Source of the DNA: Gemmatimonadales bacterium
Lineage (GTDB): Bacteria; Gemmatimonadota; Gemmatimonadetes; Gemmatimonadales; JACORV01
DNA length: 64,000 nt
Reading direction: 5' to 3'
Assembly: GCA_035502185.1 (NCBI GenBank)
Contig: DATJUT010000050.1
Span: forward strand, 1-64,000
This document shows positions 53,973 through 62,574 of the stretch, in pieces; position 1 is the stretch's first letter, and each line of letters begins with the position of its first letter. The notes under the pieces are model-generated. The model made no database searches. It was not told the DNA's origin and was given only the letters and a program-made list of their open reading frames with translations. The position numbers and the translations under genes are program-made.

Positions 53973-54833
53973 TCAGCCCTTTCGGTCGGAGAGATCACCC
54001 CACTGCAGCTTCTCCCGCAGCCGGACGAAGAACGACTCGGCGCCGGCCCGCGCGAGCAGCACCGGGCGGGACGCGCGGACCACCGTGACCTCCTGTCGCG
54101 GCGCCAGGCGCGCGGCCACCTGGCCGTCGATGGAGACCATCAGCTCCTCGGGCGCCGGCACGGGATCGAGCGCCCGCAGGGTGAGAATGGAGCTGGCCGA
54201 CACCACCAGCGGCCGCACCGCGAGGGTGTGCGGACAGATCGCGGTGATCACCAGCGCGTCCACGCCCGGCACCACGATCGGGCCCCCCGCCGACATCGAG
54301 TATGCCGTCGAGCCCGTGGGGGTGGCGACGATGATGCCGTCCGCCGTGTAGACGCCGACCTCCTGGCCGTCCACCGCCACCGAGATGCGGATGAGGCGCG
54401 CGATCCCGCCCTTGTGGATCACGACGTCGTTCACCGCCAGGCACTCCTCGGCCGCGCCGCCCACGCGCGCCGAGAGGGCGAGGCGCGACTCGATCGTGTA
54501 CTCGCCCCGCACCACGCGCCGCAGCGTGTCCAGCGCGGTCTCGGGGCCCGCCGCGGCGAGGAAGCCCACCCGGCCCAGGTTGATGCCGAGGATCGGGATG
54601 CCGCGCAGGCACGCCAGCCGCGCGCCCCGGAGCAGCGTGCCGTCGCCGCCCAGGCTGACGATGATGTCGAGCTTCGCCCCGTCGAGCCCGCCCGCCGGCC
54701 GATCCGGGAGCGCCGCCGCCAGCGTCGGCTCCAGGAACAGCCGGGCGCCCAGCTTCGGGGCCTCGGCCGCCATCGCGGCGAGCATCTCGTCCATCGGCCG
54801 GTAGCGGCGGTTCCCGACGAGCCCGACGTTCAT
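53973..54833 (-). CDS. nadK: NAD kinase
   Basis: 286-residue ATP-NAD kinase with GGDGTLL, the NE/D-type motif NDVVIHKG and the Gly-rich [17 protein letters not shown]. Makes NADP, which Dxr and FolD, both encoded nearby, use. ATG forms an ATGA overlap with the dxs stop. The nadK-recN adjacency is common. Confidence 0.95.
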   Translation of the reverse strand: MNVGLVGNRRYRPMDEMLAAMAAEAPKLGARLFLEPTLAAALPDRPAGGLDGAKLDIIVSLGGDGTLLRGARLACLRGIPILGINLGRVGFLAAAGPETALDTLRRVVRGEYTIESRLALSARVGGAAEECLAVNDVVIHKGGIARLIRISVAVDGQEVGVYTADGIIVATPTGSTAYSMSAGGPIVVPGVDALVITAICPHTLAVRPLVVSASSILTLRALDPVPAPEELMVSIDGQVAARLAPRQEVTVVRASRPVLLARAGAESFFVRLREKLQWGDLSDRKG

Positions 54834-56731
54834 GACGGCAGCGCGGCCTCCTCGGCGTGCAGCGCGCGCACCCGCGCCGCGATCCCGTCGGCCGTGAGGC
54901 CGACCGACTCCAGCTGCTTGGCGCGCGGCGCGTGCTCGTAGGTCCGGTCCGGCGCGCCGTGCGCCACCACGCGCACCTCCGGGGCCTCCTCCTGCACCAG
55001 CCGGGCGAGGTAGGCGCCGAACCCGTTCGTCACCACCCCGTCCTCCACGGTCAGGAGCAGGCGGTGGTCCCTCAGCAGCGCGTCGAGCATCGCGCGGTCC
55101 ACCGGCTTGAGGAAGCGGCAGTTCACCACGGTGACGTCCAGCCCCTCGGGCGCGAGCTTCTCCGCCGCCTCCAGCGCGGGAACGCACATCGCCCCGACCG
55201 CCAGCACGGCGACCCCGTTCTTCCCGCGCCGCAGCAGCTCCCAGGTCCCGTACGGCACCGCCGCCACCTCCGCCGCGGGCGGCGGCTCCGCCGGGGCCTT
55301 GTCGCGCGGGTAGCGGATGCTGAACGGCCCTTCGGTCCGCGCCAGCGCGCAGCGCAGCAGCCCGATCATCTCCGCGCCGTCCCTCGGTGCCGTGACCGTC
55401 ATGCCCGGCACGGCCAGCAGGTACGCGATGTCGTACAGCCCCATGTGCGTCTGCCCGTCGTCGCCGACCATGCCGGCGCGGTCGAGGCAGAAGATCACCG
55501 GCAGTCCCTGGATCGCGACGTCGTGGATGATGTTGTCGTACGCGCGCTGCAGGAACGTCGAGTAGATGGCCACCACCGGCCGGATGCCCCGGGTCGCGAG
55601 TCCCGCCGCGAAGGTCGTCGCGTGCCCCTCCGCGATCCCGACGTCGAAGAACCGGTCGGGCCACTTCTTCTGGAACGCGTTGGTCCCCGTCCCCGACGGC
55701 ATGGCGGCCGTGATCGCCACCAGCTCGGGATGCTCGGCCGCCAGCTGGGTGATGGCGTCGCCGAACACCCGCGTCCACAGCGGCGGCCCTCCGCCGGCGG
55801 CCTTCAGCTCGCCCGTGGCCGGATCGTACGGCGCCCGCGCGTGAAACTTCTCCAGGTCGGGCGCCTCCTGCGGGAACCCCTTGCCCTTCTGCGTCAGCAC
55901 GTGCAGCAACCGCGGCCCCTTGAGCTGGCGGATCTTCTCGAGCGCCTCGACCAGCCCGCGCACGTCGTGGCCGTTCACCGGCCCGAAGTAGCGCAGCCCC
56001 ATCTCCTGGAAGAGCACGCCCGGCAGCACCAAGTTCTTGAGGCTCTCCTCCACGCGCCGCGCGAAATCCTGCACGCCGTGGCCGACCATTGCATCCACCC
56101 GGTGCGTCAGGCGCTTCAGCTCCTCGCGCACCCGGTTGTACAGGGGGTTGGTGGCCACGTTGGAGAGGTAGCGGCTCATCGCGCCGACGTTCGGGGCGAT
56201 GGACATCCCGTTGTCGTTGAGGATGACGATGATGTCGCGCCCGGAGTGCCCGGCGTTGTTCATCCCCTCGTAGGACAGGCCGCAGGTCATCGCGCCGTCG
56301 CCGACGATGGCGACCACGTCGTGGCGCTCACCCTTGAGGTCGCGCGCGACCGCCATGCCGTAGGCGGCCGACATCGCGGTGCCGGCGTGGCCCGCCCCGA
56401 ACTGGTCGTGCGGGCTCTCGTCGCGGCGCAGGAACCCGGACAGGCCGCCGGCCTGGCGGAGGGTCGGGAACCGGGCGTTGCGGCCGGTGAGGAGCTTCCA
56501 CGGATAGGCCTGGTGCCCCACGTCCCACACGATCTTGTCGCGCGGCGAGTCGAACACGTAGGCGACGGCGGTGGCCAGCTCCACGACGCCGAGGCCGGCG
56601 CCGATGTGGCCGCCGGTGGTCGAGACCACGTCGATCAGGCGCTGGCGGATCTCGTCGCACAGCTCCGGCAGCCGCTCGCGCGGCAACCGCTTGACGTCGT
56701 CGATGCCGGAGATGCCTTCGAGCAGTCCCAT
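54830..56731 (-). CDS. dxs: 1-deoxy-D-xylulose-5-phosphate synthase
   Basis: 633-residue TPP enzyme starting the MEP pathway (pyruvate plus glyceraldehyde 3-phosphate to DXP). TPP/Mg motif [18 protein letters not shown] to LNDNGMSI, His in [12 protein letters not shown], catalytic Glu in [16 protein letters not shown], and the [15 protein letters not shown] segment. ATG at 56731 has AGGG 6 bases upstream. Follows ispA by 22 bases. Confidence 0.96.
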   Translation of the reverse strand: MGLLEGISGIDDVKRLPRERLPELCDEIRQRLIDVVSTTGGHIGAGLGVVELATAVAYVFDSPRDKIVWDVGHQAYPWKLLTGRNARFPTLRQAGGLSGFLRRDESPHDQFGAGHAGTAMSAAYGMAVARDLKGERHDVVAIVGDGAMTCGLSYEGMNNAGHSGRDIIVILNDNGMSIAPNVGAMSRYLSNVATNPLYNRVREELKRLTHRVDAMVGHGVQDFARRVEESLKNLVLPGVLFQEMGLRYFGPVNGHDVRGLVEALEKIRQLKGPRLLHVLTQKGKGFPQEAPDLEKFHARAPYDPATGELKAAGGGPPLWTRVFGDAITQLAAEHPELVAITAAMPSGTGTNAFQKKWPDRFFDVGIAEGHATTFAAGLATRGIRPVVAIYSTFLQRAYDNIIHDVAIQGLPVIFCLDRAGMVGDDGQTHMGLYDIAYLLAVPGMTVTAPRDGAEMIGLLRCALARTEGPFSIRYPRDKAPAEPPPAAEVAAVPYGTWELLRRGKNGVAVLAVGAMCVPALEAAEKLAPEGLDVTVVNCRFLKPVDRAMLDALLRDHRLLLTVEDGVVTNGFGAYLARLVQEEAPEVRVVAHGAPDRTYEHAPRAKQLESVGLTADGIAARVRALHAEEAALPS

Positions 56732-56753
56732 GCGCGCCCTTGGTCCGGTGAGG

Positions 56754-57716
56754 TCAGGAGCGGCGCGCGACCACGAAGCGGGCCAGCGCCGCGAGGAGCG
56801 GTGAAGATACTCGCGCGGCCTCCAGATGGGCCACGGCGCGCTCGGCGAGCCGGCCGGCCTCCTGCTCCGCCCCGGCCACGCCGAGCAGCATCGGGAAGGT
56901 CGGCTTGCCGAGCTTGGCGTCCTTGCCGGGCGTCTTGCCGAGCTGCTCGGACGTCGCGGTGACATCGAGGACGTCGTCGGCGATCTGGAAGGCGAGCCCC
57001 ACTTCCTCGCCGTAGGCCCGGTACGCCGCGCGGGTTCCCGGCGGGGCGCCGGCCGCCACGGCCCCGATCTCGACCGACGCGGCGATGAGCGCGCCGGTCT
57101 TGCGCACGTCAATGTCGGTCATGGCCTCCCGCGAGGGCGCGCGCCCCGGCGCGACCAGGTCCAGGACCTGGCCGCCGATCATCCCCCCGGCCCCGGCCGC
57201 CCGGAACAGCAGCAGCTCCACCTCGCGCCGCGCCCCGGCGGCCAGGCCCATCAGCCGGGCCCCGCGCGCCAGGGCGGCGGCGGCCACCGGGACCATCGCG
57301 AAGCCGGCCTCGGTCGCGCGGCGCACGTCGAAGGCGCGGTGCAGCGTCGGGCGCCCCCGCCTCAGGTCGTCGTTGTCCATGCAGGGGAGATCGTCGTGGA
57401 CCAGCGAATAGGCGTGGACGATCTCGACGGCCGCCGCGAGATCGGCGATGGCGGCGCTGCCGCCCCCCGCGGCCTCGTAGGCCGCCAGCACCAGCGCCGG
57501 ACGGAACCGCTTGCCGGAGCCCAGGACGGCGTACCGCACCGCCTCGGCGAGGCCGCCGGGCACCGCCGGGAGGATCTCGTCCAGGGCCCGCTCCAGCGCG
57601 CGGTCGGTGGCCTCGCGCGCGCGGGCGAGGAAGGCGTCGATCGCGACGCGCCCCTCAGCGGTGGCACTCGTGCCAGGGCGGGATCCGTCGGGCGGCGCGA
57701 CGGAAGAATCAGTCAT
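56754..57716 (-). CDS. ispA: Short-chain polyprenyl diphosphate synthase (farnesyl/geranylgeranyl)
   Basis: 320-residue trans-prenyltransferase: GSGKRFRPALV, first Asp-rich motif DDLPCMDNDD and second DDVLD. Chain length is not certain; farnesyl or geranylgeranyl diphosphate is expected. Residues 6-19 (VAPPDGSRPGTSAT) are encoded by the 42-base repeat also present in dxr. ATG at 57716 overlaps the xseB stop by 8 bases; no plausible start codon follows the repeat, so it is translated. Confidence 0.93.
   Translation of the reverse strand: MTDSSVAPPDGSRPGTSATAEGRVAIDAFLARAREATDRALERALDEILPAVPGGLAEAVRYAVLGSGKRFRPALVLAAYEAAGGGSAAIADLAAAVEIVHAYSLVHDDLPCMDNDDLRRGRPTLHRAFDVRRATEAGFAMVPVAAAALARGARLMGLAAGARREVELLLFRAAGAGGMIGGQVLDLVAPGRAPSREAMTDIDVRKTGALIAASVEIGAVAAGAPPGTRAAYRAYGEEVGLAFQIADDVLDVTATSEQLGKTPGKDAKLGKPTFPMLLGVAGAEQEAGRLAERAVAHLEAARVSSPLLAALARFVVARRS
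57660..57702. repeat. 42-base dispersed repeat, copy in ispA
   Basis: Two internal mismatches to the copy at 13355-13396, same orientation relative to the gene and the same reading frame. Contains TGGCAC-TC-GTGCCA. Confidence 0.8.
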
Positions 57717-57963
57717 CCGTCTGCTGACGTCCGGCGCGGTCGAGCGCGTCAAGCTTCACCCCTCCGTCGGCGGCCTCCCGGAGCTGGCGCAGCCGCAGCT
57801 CGGCCTCGCCCAGCCGCTCGCGCGCCGCGCGCAGCCGCTCGACGCCCTCCTCGAACAGCGCCAGGGCCCGGTCGAGGTCCACGTCCTCGGTCTCCAGCGC
57901 GCGCACGATCACGTCGAGGCGGCCGAGGTCCTCCTCCAGCGACGGGCGGCGCTGCGCAGTCAC
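57709..57963 (-). CDS. xseB: Exodeoxyribonuclease VII small subunit
   Basis: 84-residue helical protein: SLEEDLGRLDVIVRALETED then LDRALALFEEGVERLRAARE, the usual XseB core. Partner of XseA. GTG start forms a GTGA overlap with xseA. Confidence 0.92.
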   Translation of the reverse strand: MTAQRRPSLEEDLGRLDVIVRALETEDVDLDRALALFEEGVERLRAARERLGEAELRLRQLREAADGGVKLDALDRAGRQQTDD

Positions 57964-59183
57964 GGTCGCGGCTCCACGCGGGAGGGCACCTCGCCGTCGC
58001 TGACCCGCAGCCGGAACGCGGCGCCGGGCGCGAAGTCGGCCACCCGCCTCAGGACGCGGCCGCCCGCGTCGCGCGCAACGGCGTAGCCGCGCTCGAGGAC
58101 CCTGAGCGGGGAGAGCGCGTCGAGCGAGGCCGCCACCCGCGACAGCACGGCCCGCCGCTCCGCGAGCCGCGCCTCGGCGGCGGTGCCCATCCGCGCCGCG
58201 TGGCGCCGCAGCCGCTCGCGGGTCGCCGCCAGCCGCCGGTCCACGGCGCCGCCGAGGCGGGTCGAGGCGTGCCGCACGCGCTCGTCGGCCAGCTCGAGCC
58301 GCCGGGCCACCGCCGCGCCCAGGCCGGCACTCACCGCCGCGAGCCGGCGGGCGAGGTCGGCGCGGTCGGGCACCGCCTTCTCCGCCGCCGCCGAGGGCGT
58401 CGCGGCCCGCACGTCGGCCACCAGGTCGGTCAGCGTCACGTCGGTCTCGTGCCCGACCGCAGCGATGGTGGGCACGCGCGAGGCGGCGACTGCGCGGGCC
58501 ACCCGCTCGTCGTTGAAGGCCCAGAGGTCTTCCTTGGAGCCGCCGCCCCGCGCGACGATCACCAGGTCGAGGCTCGGAACGCGGTCGGCCAGGGCGAGCG
58601 CGCGCATCAGGTCGGTGGCCGCGCCCTCGCCCTGCACCCGCGCGCCGATCAGCACCAGCTCGACGGCCGGCCAGCGGCGGCCGATCACGGCCACGATGTC
58701 GTGCCACACCGCGCCCTCGGGGCTGGTGACGACGCCGATGCTCCGCGGGAAGGGCGGCAGCGGGCGCTTCCGCTCCGGCGCCAGCAGGCCGTCCTTCTCG
58801 AGGGCGACGCGGGCGCGCTCCAGCGCGATGGCGTAGAAGCCGCCCTCGGTCGTCGCCAGCAGCTGCCGCACCGTGAGCTGCAGCTCGCCGCGCTTGGGGC
58901 TCACCGTCAGCTCGCCGCGCGCGTACACCTTGAGTCCGTCCTGCGGCACGGCGGGGACTCGCCGGGCGTCGGAGCGCCACATCACGCAGCGGAGCTGGGT
59001 CGAGGGGTCCTTGAGCGAGAAGTACCAGTGGCCGGAGGGATAGGTCTTGAAGTTGGAGATCTCGCCCTCCACCCACAGCGGCCCGAGGGCGTGCTCGACC
59101 ACCAGGCGCGCCGCCTCGACCACCTCGGTGACGGTGGACGGCCGCTCGCGCGGCGCGGTCTCGAGCGGCAAGGAGAGCGTCAC
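57960..59183 (-). CDS. xseA: Exodeoxyribonuclease VII large subunit
   Basis: 407-residue single-strand exonuclease subunit: N-terminal OB fold (LWVEGEISNFKTYPSGHWYF), the catalytic domain (GVVTSPEGAVWHDI, DLVIVARGGGSKEDLWAFND, VGHETDVTLTDLVADVRA) and a C-terminal coiled coil. GTG start overlaps the folD stop by 4 bases. Confidence 0.95.
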   Translation of the reverse strand: MTLSLPLETAPRERPSTVTEVVEAARLVVEHALGPLWVEGEISNFKTYPSGHWYFSLKDPSTQLRCVMWRSDARRVPAVPQDGLKVYARGELTVSPKRGELQLTVRQLLATTEGGFYAIALERARVALEKDGLLAPERKRPLPPFPRSIGVVTSPEGAVWHDIVAVIGRRWPAVELVLIGARVQGEGAATDLMRALALADRVPSLDLVIVARGGGSKEDLWAFNDERVARAVAASRVPTIAAVGHETDVTLTDLVADVRAATPSAAAEKAVPDRADLARRLAAVSAGLGAAVARRLELADERVRHASTRLGGAVDRRLAATRERLRRHAARMGTAAEARLAERRAVLSRVAASLDALSPLRVLERGYAVARDAGGRVLRRVADFAPGAAFRLRVSDGEVPSRVEPRP

Positions 59184-60061
59184 GCCGCCTGGCGCGCCGC
59201 CTGCACGGTGTTGCGCATCAGCAGCGCGATGGTGAGCGGGCCGACGCCGCCCGGCACGGGCGTGATCTGGCTGGCGACCTCGACGGCCTCCGCGAAGTTG
59301 ACGTCGCCCACGAGGCGGTAGCCCTTCTCGGCCGCGGGATCGTCCACCCGGTTCACGCCCACGTCGATGACCACGGCGCCGGGCCGGATCATGGCGCCGC
59401 GGATGACCTCGGGCCGGCCGGCCGCGACCACGAGGATCTCGCCCTGGCGGGTGATGCTCGCCAGGTCGCGCGTGCCGGTGTGCGCCACGGTGACCGTGGC
59501 GTTGGCGCCCGGCGCCTTCTGCATGAGGATGTTGGCCACCGGGCGGCCCACGATCAGCGAGCGCCCGACCACGACGACGTGTTTGCCGCCGGGATCGGCG
59601 CCGCTGCGGATCAGCAGCTCCTGGACCCCGGCCGGCGTGCAGGGCCGGAACCCGGTGCGGTCGCCGATCACCAGCTTGCCGACGTTGACCGGGTGGAAGC
59701 CGTCCACGTCCTTCTCCGGCTTCATCCGGAGCAGGACCTTGCTCGAGTCCATGTGCCCGGGGAGCGGCAGCTGGACCAGGATGCCGTGCACGGCGCGATT
59801 GGCGTTGAGCCCGTCCAGCAGGGACAGCAGCTCCGCCTCCGCGGCGTCGGCCGGCAGGCGGATCGTGTCCGACCTCATGCCCAGCTCGTCGGCGGCCTTG
59901 CCCTTCATCCGCACGTAGACCTGGCTCGCCGGATCCTCGCCCACGAGCACGACCGTGAGGCCGGGAACGACGCCCTTGGCCTTGAGGGCTTCGACCTCGG
60001 CCTTCAATTCGGCGCGAATCTGCTTGCCGATGGCGGTGCCGTCGATGATGCGGGCGGTCAC
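59180..60061 (-). CDS. folD: Methylenetetrahydrofolate dehydrogenase/cyclohydrolase
   Basis: 293-residue bifunctional one-carbon enzyme: YVRMKGKAADELGM with the catalytic Lys, VQLPLPGHMD, KDVDGFHPVN, and NADP-binding VVVVGRSLIVGRPVAN. GTG at 60061 has AGGAG 9 bases upstream; in-frame codons before it run into a repeat tract and are not believed translated. Confidence 0.95.
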   Translation of the reverse strand: MTARIIDGTAIGKQIRAELKAEVEALKAKGVVPGLTVVLVGEDPASQVYVRMKGKAADELGMRSDTIRLPADAAEAELLSLLDGLNANRAVHGILVQLPLPGHMDSSKVLLRMKPEKDVDGFHPVNVGKLVIGDRTGFRPCTPAGVQELLIRSGADPGGKHVVVVGRSLIVGRPVANILMQKAPGANATVTVAHTGTRDLASITRQGEILVVAAGRPEVIRGAMIRPGAVVIDVGVNRVDDPAAEKGYRLVGDVNFAEAVEVASQITPVPGGVGPLTIALLMRNTVQAARQAA

Positions 60062-60089
60062 GATCGCGGGCTCCTTGCGGTTACCAGCG

Positions 60090-60270
60090 GTAAGCGGTGA
60101 GAGGCGAGGCGTGAGCGGCTCAAGTGAGTAGTGAGAGTGAGAAGCAAAGACGTGAGAGGTGAGATCCTTCTCACCCCTCACTGCCTCTCACCGCTCACGT
60201 CCTTGCCTCCCACCACTCACTTGAACGTCTCACTTCTCACCACGTTCTCACCTCTCACGCCTCATCACTT
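60090..60270. repeat. Palindromic GTGAG/CTCAC repeat tract, copy 2
   Basis: About 180 bases between rny and folD. The left arm (about 60095-60164) is degenerate GTGAGAG/GTGAGTA units and the right arm (about 60168-60268) CTCTCAC/CTCAC units, mirror images around 60166. The rny stop codon sits at the edge of the right arm. Same family and same arm order as 10713-10872. Confidence 0.75.
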
Positions 60271-61851
60271 CGCAAAATCCACCGCGCGCGTCTCCCGGAT
60301 GACCACGACGCGAATCTGTCCGGGGTACTGCAGCTCGTTCTCGATCTTGCGCGCCATCTCCTCGGCCAGCGTGGAGGCGCGCGTGTCGTCGATCCGGTCG
60401 GGCGTCACCATCACCCGGATCTCCCGACCCGCCTGGATCGCGTACACCTTCTCCACCCCGTCGAACCCCGACGCGATCTCCTCGAGCTTGGTGAGCCGCT
60501 TGACGTAGCTCTCGAACGCCTCGCGGCGGGCGCCCGGGCGCGAGCCCGAGACGGCGTCGGCCGCCTGCACGATCACCGAGATGGGCGACTCGTGCGGCAC
60601 GTCGTCGTGGTGGGCGGCGATGCAGTTGATCACCACCGCCGGCTCGCCGTACTTGGTCGCCACCTCGACGCCCAGCTGCACGTGGGTGCCCTCGCTCTCG
60701 TGCGTCAGCACCTTGCCGATGTCGTGCAGCAGCGCGCCGCGCTTGGCGAGCGGGACGTCGAGCTTCAGCTCGGCCGCCATGATCCCGGCCAGCCAGGCCA
60801 CTTCCTTCGAGTGCTTCAGCATGTTCTGGCCGTACGAGGTCCGGAACCGCATCCGGCCCACCAGCTTGATGATCTCCGGATGCAGGCCGTGGACGCCCAC
60901 CTCGTAGGCCGCCTGCTCGCCGGCCTCCTGGATCTGCCGGTCCACGTCGGCCTGCGCGTTCTTCACCACGTCCTCGATCCGGCCCGGGTGGATGCGGCCG
61001 TCGGCGATCAGGCGCTCCAGCGACAGCCGGGCCACCTCGCGCCGCACCGGGTCGAAGCAGGAGACGATGACCGTGTCGGGGGTGTCGTCGATGACGACGT
61101 CCACGCCGGTCGCGGTCTCGAAGGCGCGGATGTTGCGCCCCTCGCGGCCGATGATCCGGCCCTTCATCTCGTCGTTCGGCAGCGCCACCGCCGCCACCGT
61201 CGTCTCGGCGGTGTGGTCGGCCGCGATGCGCTGGATCGCGAGGGCGACGATCTTCTTCGCCTCCTTCTCCGCCTCGCGCCGCGCCTGCTCGCGCGCGTTG
61301 CGCACCAGGGCGGCCGCGTCCGCCTTCGCCTCCTCCTCGATGCTGCGGACCAGTTCCTTCTTGGCGTCCGCCGCCGAGAGGCCCGCCAGGGCCTCGAGCC
61401 GCCGCTTCCGCTCGGCCACGAGCGCCTGGGCTTCCGCCTCGGCGGCCACGGCGCGCTTCTCGGCCGCGTCGACGTCGCCGTGCCGGGCCTCCAGCTCCCG
61501 GTCGCGCCGCTCCAGCACCTGGAGCTTCTTCTCGAGGATGTCCTCCCGCTCCTCGAGCCGGTGCTCGATGCGGTCGATCTCCTCGCGGCGGCGGCCGACC
61601 TCGGCCTCCCACGCCTCGCGCGCCTTCGCCAGCTCTTCCTTGCCGGAGACGACCAGCGACGTGCGGAACGCCTCGGCGTCGCGCCGCGCGTCCTCGAGGA
61701 TGCGGTTGGCGAGGGCTTCGGCGGTGGCCTTGGCCCTGGCCGCGATCCGCCGCTCGACCCACCGCCCGATGAAGAAGAAGGCAAGGGCCGCCGCCGTCCC
61801 CGTCGCACCAACCGCGACGAGGAGCGCGGCAAAACTGAAATCCGATGTCAT
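60265..61851 (-). CDS. rny: Ribonuclease Y
   Basis: 528-residue membrane-anchored endoribonuclease: one N-terminal membrane helix (about 8-28), a 150-residue coiled coil rich in Glu/Arg/Ala, a KH domain (MKGRIIGREGRNIRAFE) and an HD domain (GALLHDIGKVLTHE, CIAAHHDDVPHES). Starts mRNA decay in bacteria that lack RNase E or use both; PNPase is encoded at 7.3 kb. Confidence 0.96.
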   Translation of the reverse strand: MTSDFSFAALLVAVGATGTAAALAFFFIGRWVERRIAARAKATAEALANRILEDARRDAEAFRTSLVVSGKEELAKAREAWEAEVGRRREEIDRIEHRLEEREDILEKKLQVLERRDRELEARHGDVDAAEKRAVAAEAEAQALVAERKRRLEALAGLSAADAKKELVRSIEEEAKADAAALVRNAREQARREAEKEAKKIVALAIQRIAADHTAETTVAAVALPNDEMKGRIIGREGRNIRAFETATGVDVVIDDTPDTVIVSCFDPVRREVARLSLERLIADGRIHPGRIEDVVKNAQADVDRQIQEAGEQAAYEVGVHGLHPEIIKLVGRMRFRTSYGQNMLKHSKEVAWLAGIMAAELKLDVPLAKRGALLHDIGKVLTHESEGTHVQLGVEVATKYGEPAVVINCIAAHHDDVPHESPISVIVQAADAVSGSRPGARREAFESYVKRLTKLEEIASGFDGVEKVYAIQAGREIRVMVTPDRIDDTRASTLAEEMARKIENELQYPGQIRVVVIRETRAVDFAK

Positions 61852-61911
61852 ATGACCACTCCGGCGGTCGCCCGCCCTGAGTGATGTCGAAGGTCAAGTC
61901 TCTCGCGTGCT

Positions 61912-61941
61912 AACTTACGATGGAATAGAGGGCTAAGACAA
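61912..61941 (-). promoter_or_regulatory. Possible promoter of rny
   Basis: Minus strand TTGTCT, 18 bases, TAAGTT in the 92-base gap between zapA and rny. Moderate match only. Confidence 0.3.
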
Positions 61942-61943
61942 GC

Positions 61944-62243
61944 TCACCCGGTCACGCTCTGCCGCTTCTGGGGCGGGAGCAGGCGGGCCAGCTCGCCGGA
62001 GAGCTGCTTCAGGCGCTGCGACAGCTCCTCCTGCTGGCGGCGGGACTGGAGCAGCTCGTCGGTGATCGCGAGCGCCGCGAGGATCGCCGCCTTGTGGCTC
62101 TCGACGATGGTCCCCGACGCCAGCACCCGCCGGATCGCCGCGTCCACGTGCGACGCCACCTCGCGCGTGTACTCCGGGTCCAGCTCGGAGCGCACGGTGT
62201 ACTCCTCGTCCACGATCGTCACGCGCACCGCGTGCTTCTTCAC
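61944..62243 (-). CDS. zapA: Cell division protein ZapA
   Basis: 99-residue FtsZ-ring associated protein: N-terminal globular part (VRVTIVDEEYTVRSELDPEY, VASHVDAAIRRVL), the AALAITDELL helix and a C-terminal coiled coil. Located between a coiled-coil gene and rny, as in many genomes where zapA follows pheT. Confidence 0.88.
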   Translation of the reverse strand: MKKHAVRVTIVDEEYTVRSELDPEYTREVASHVDAAIRRVLASGTIVESHKAAILAALAITDELLQSRRQQEELSQRLKQLSGELARLLPPQKRQSVTG

Positions 62244-62259
62244 CGCTCGCCCCCGCCGT

Positions 62260-62574
62260 TCACGACTTGGCCACCTCGGTGCGCGCGCCGACCACCGCCT
62301 GCTGCTCCAGGAAGCCGAGGCGGCCGACCAGCTCCGAGAGCTGGGTCCGGGCCGAGCCGAGCCGCCGCTCCAGGCCCGTGTTCTCCTCCTCCAGCTCCCG
62401 CAGCCGCAGCAGCGCCGTGCCGCCGCCCTCCTGCAGGCGCGCCAGCTCGGCCAGGCGCGCCTCGGCCGTCAGCGCCCTGCGGCGCCAGGCCCCGAGCTCG
62501 TCGGCGAGGTGGTGCAACACCTCCTCGAGCTCGCGGAGCGCGTCGAGATCAGGCCTCTCGCCTGCGGACCCCAT
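62260..62574 (-). CDS. Small coiled-coil protein next to zapA
   Basis: 104 residues, nearly all heptad-like helix (LRELEEVLHHLADELGAW, LRLRELEEENTGLERRL). Not identifiable by sequence, but size, coiled coil and place between pheT and zapA recall ZapB-like division factors; inference only. Its start overlaps the end of pheT by 26 bases, supporting translation. Confidence 0.65.
   Translation of the reverse strand: MGSAGERPDLDALRELEEVLHHLADELGAWRRRALTAEARLAELARLQEGGGTALLRLRELEEENTGLERRLGSARTQLSELVGRLGFLEQQAVVGARTEVAKS

Noticed and set aside
60062-60181. 40-residue N-terminal extension of folD
   Set aside because: It would be translated from the GTGAG/CTCAC repeat; FolD normally starts where the GTG at 60061 places it.
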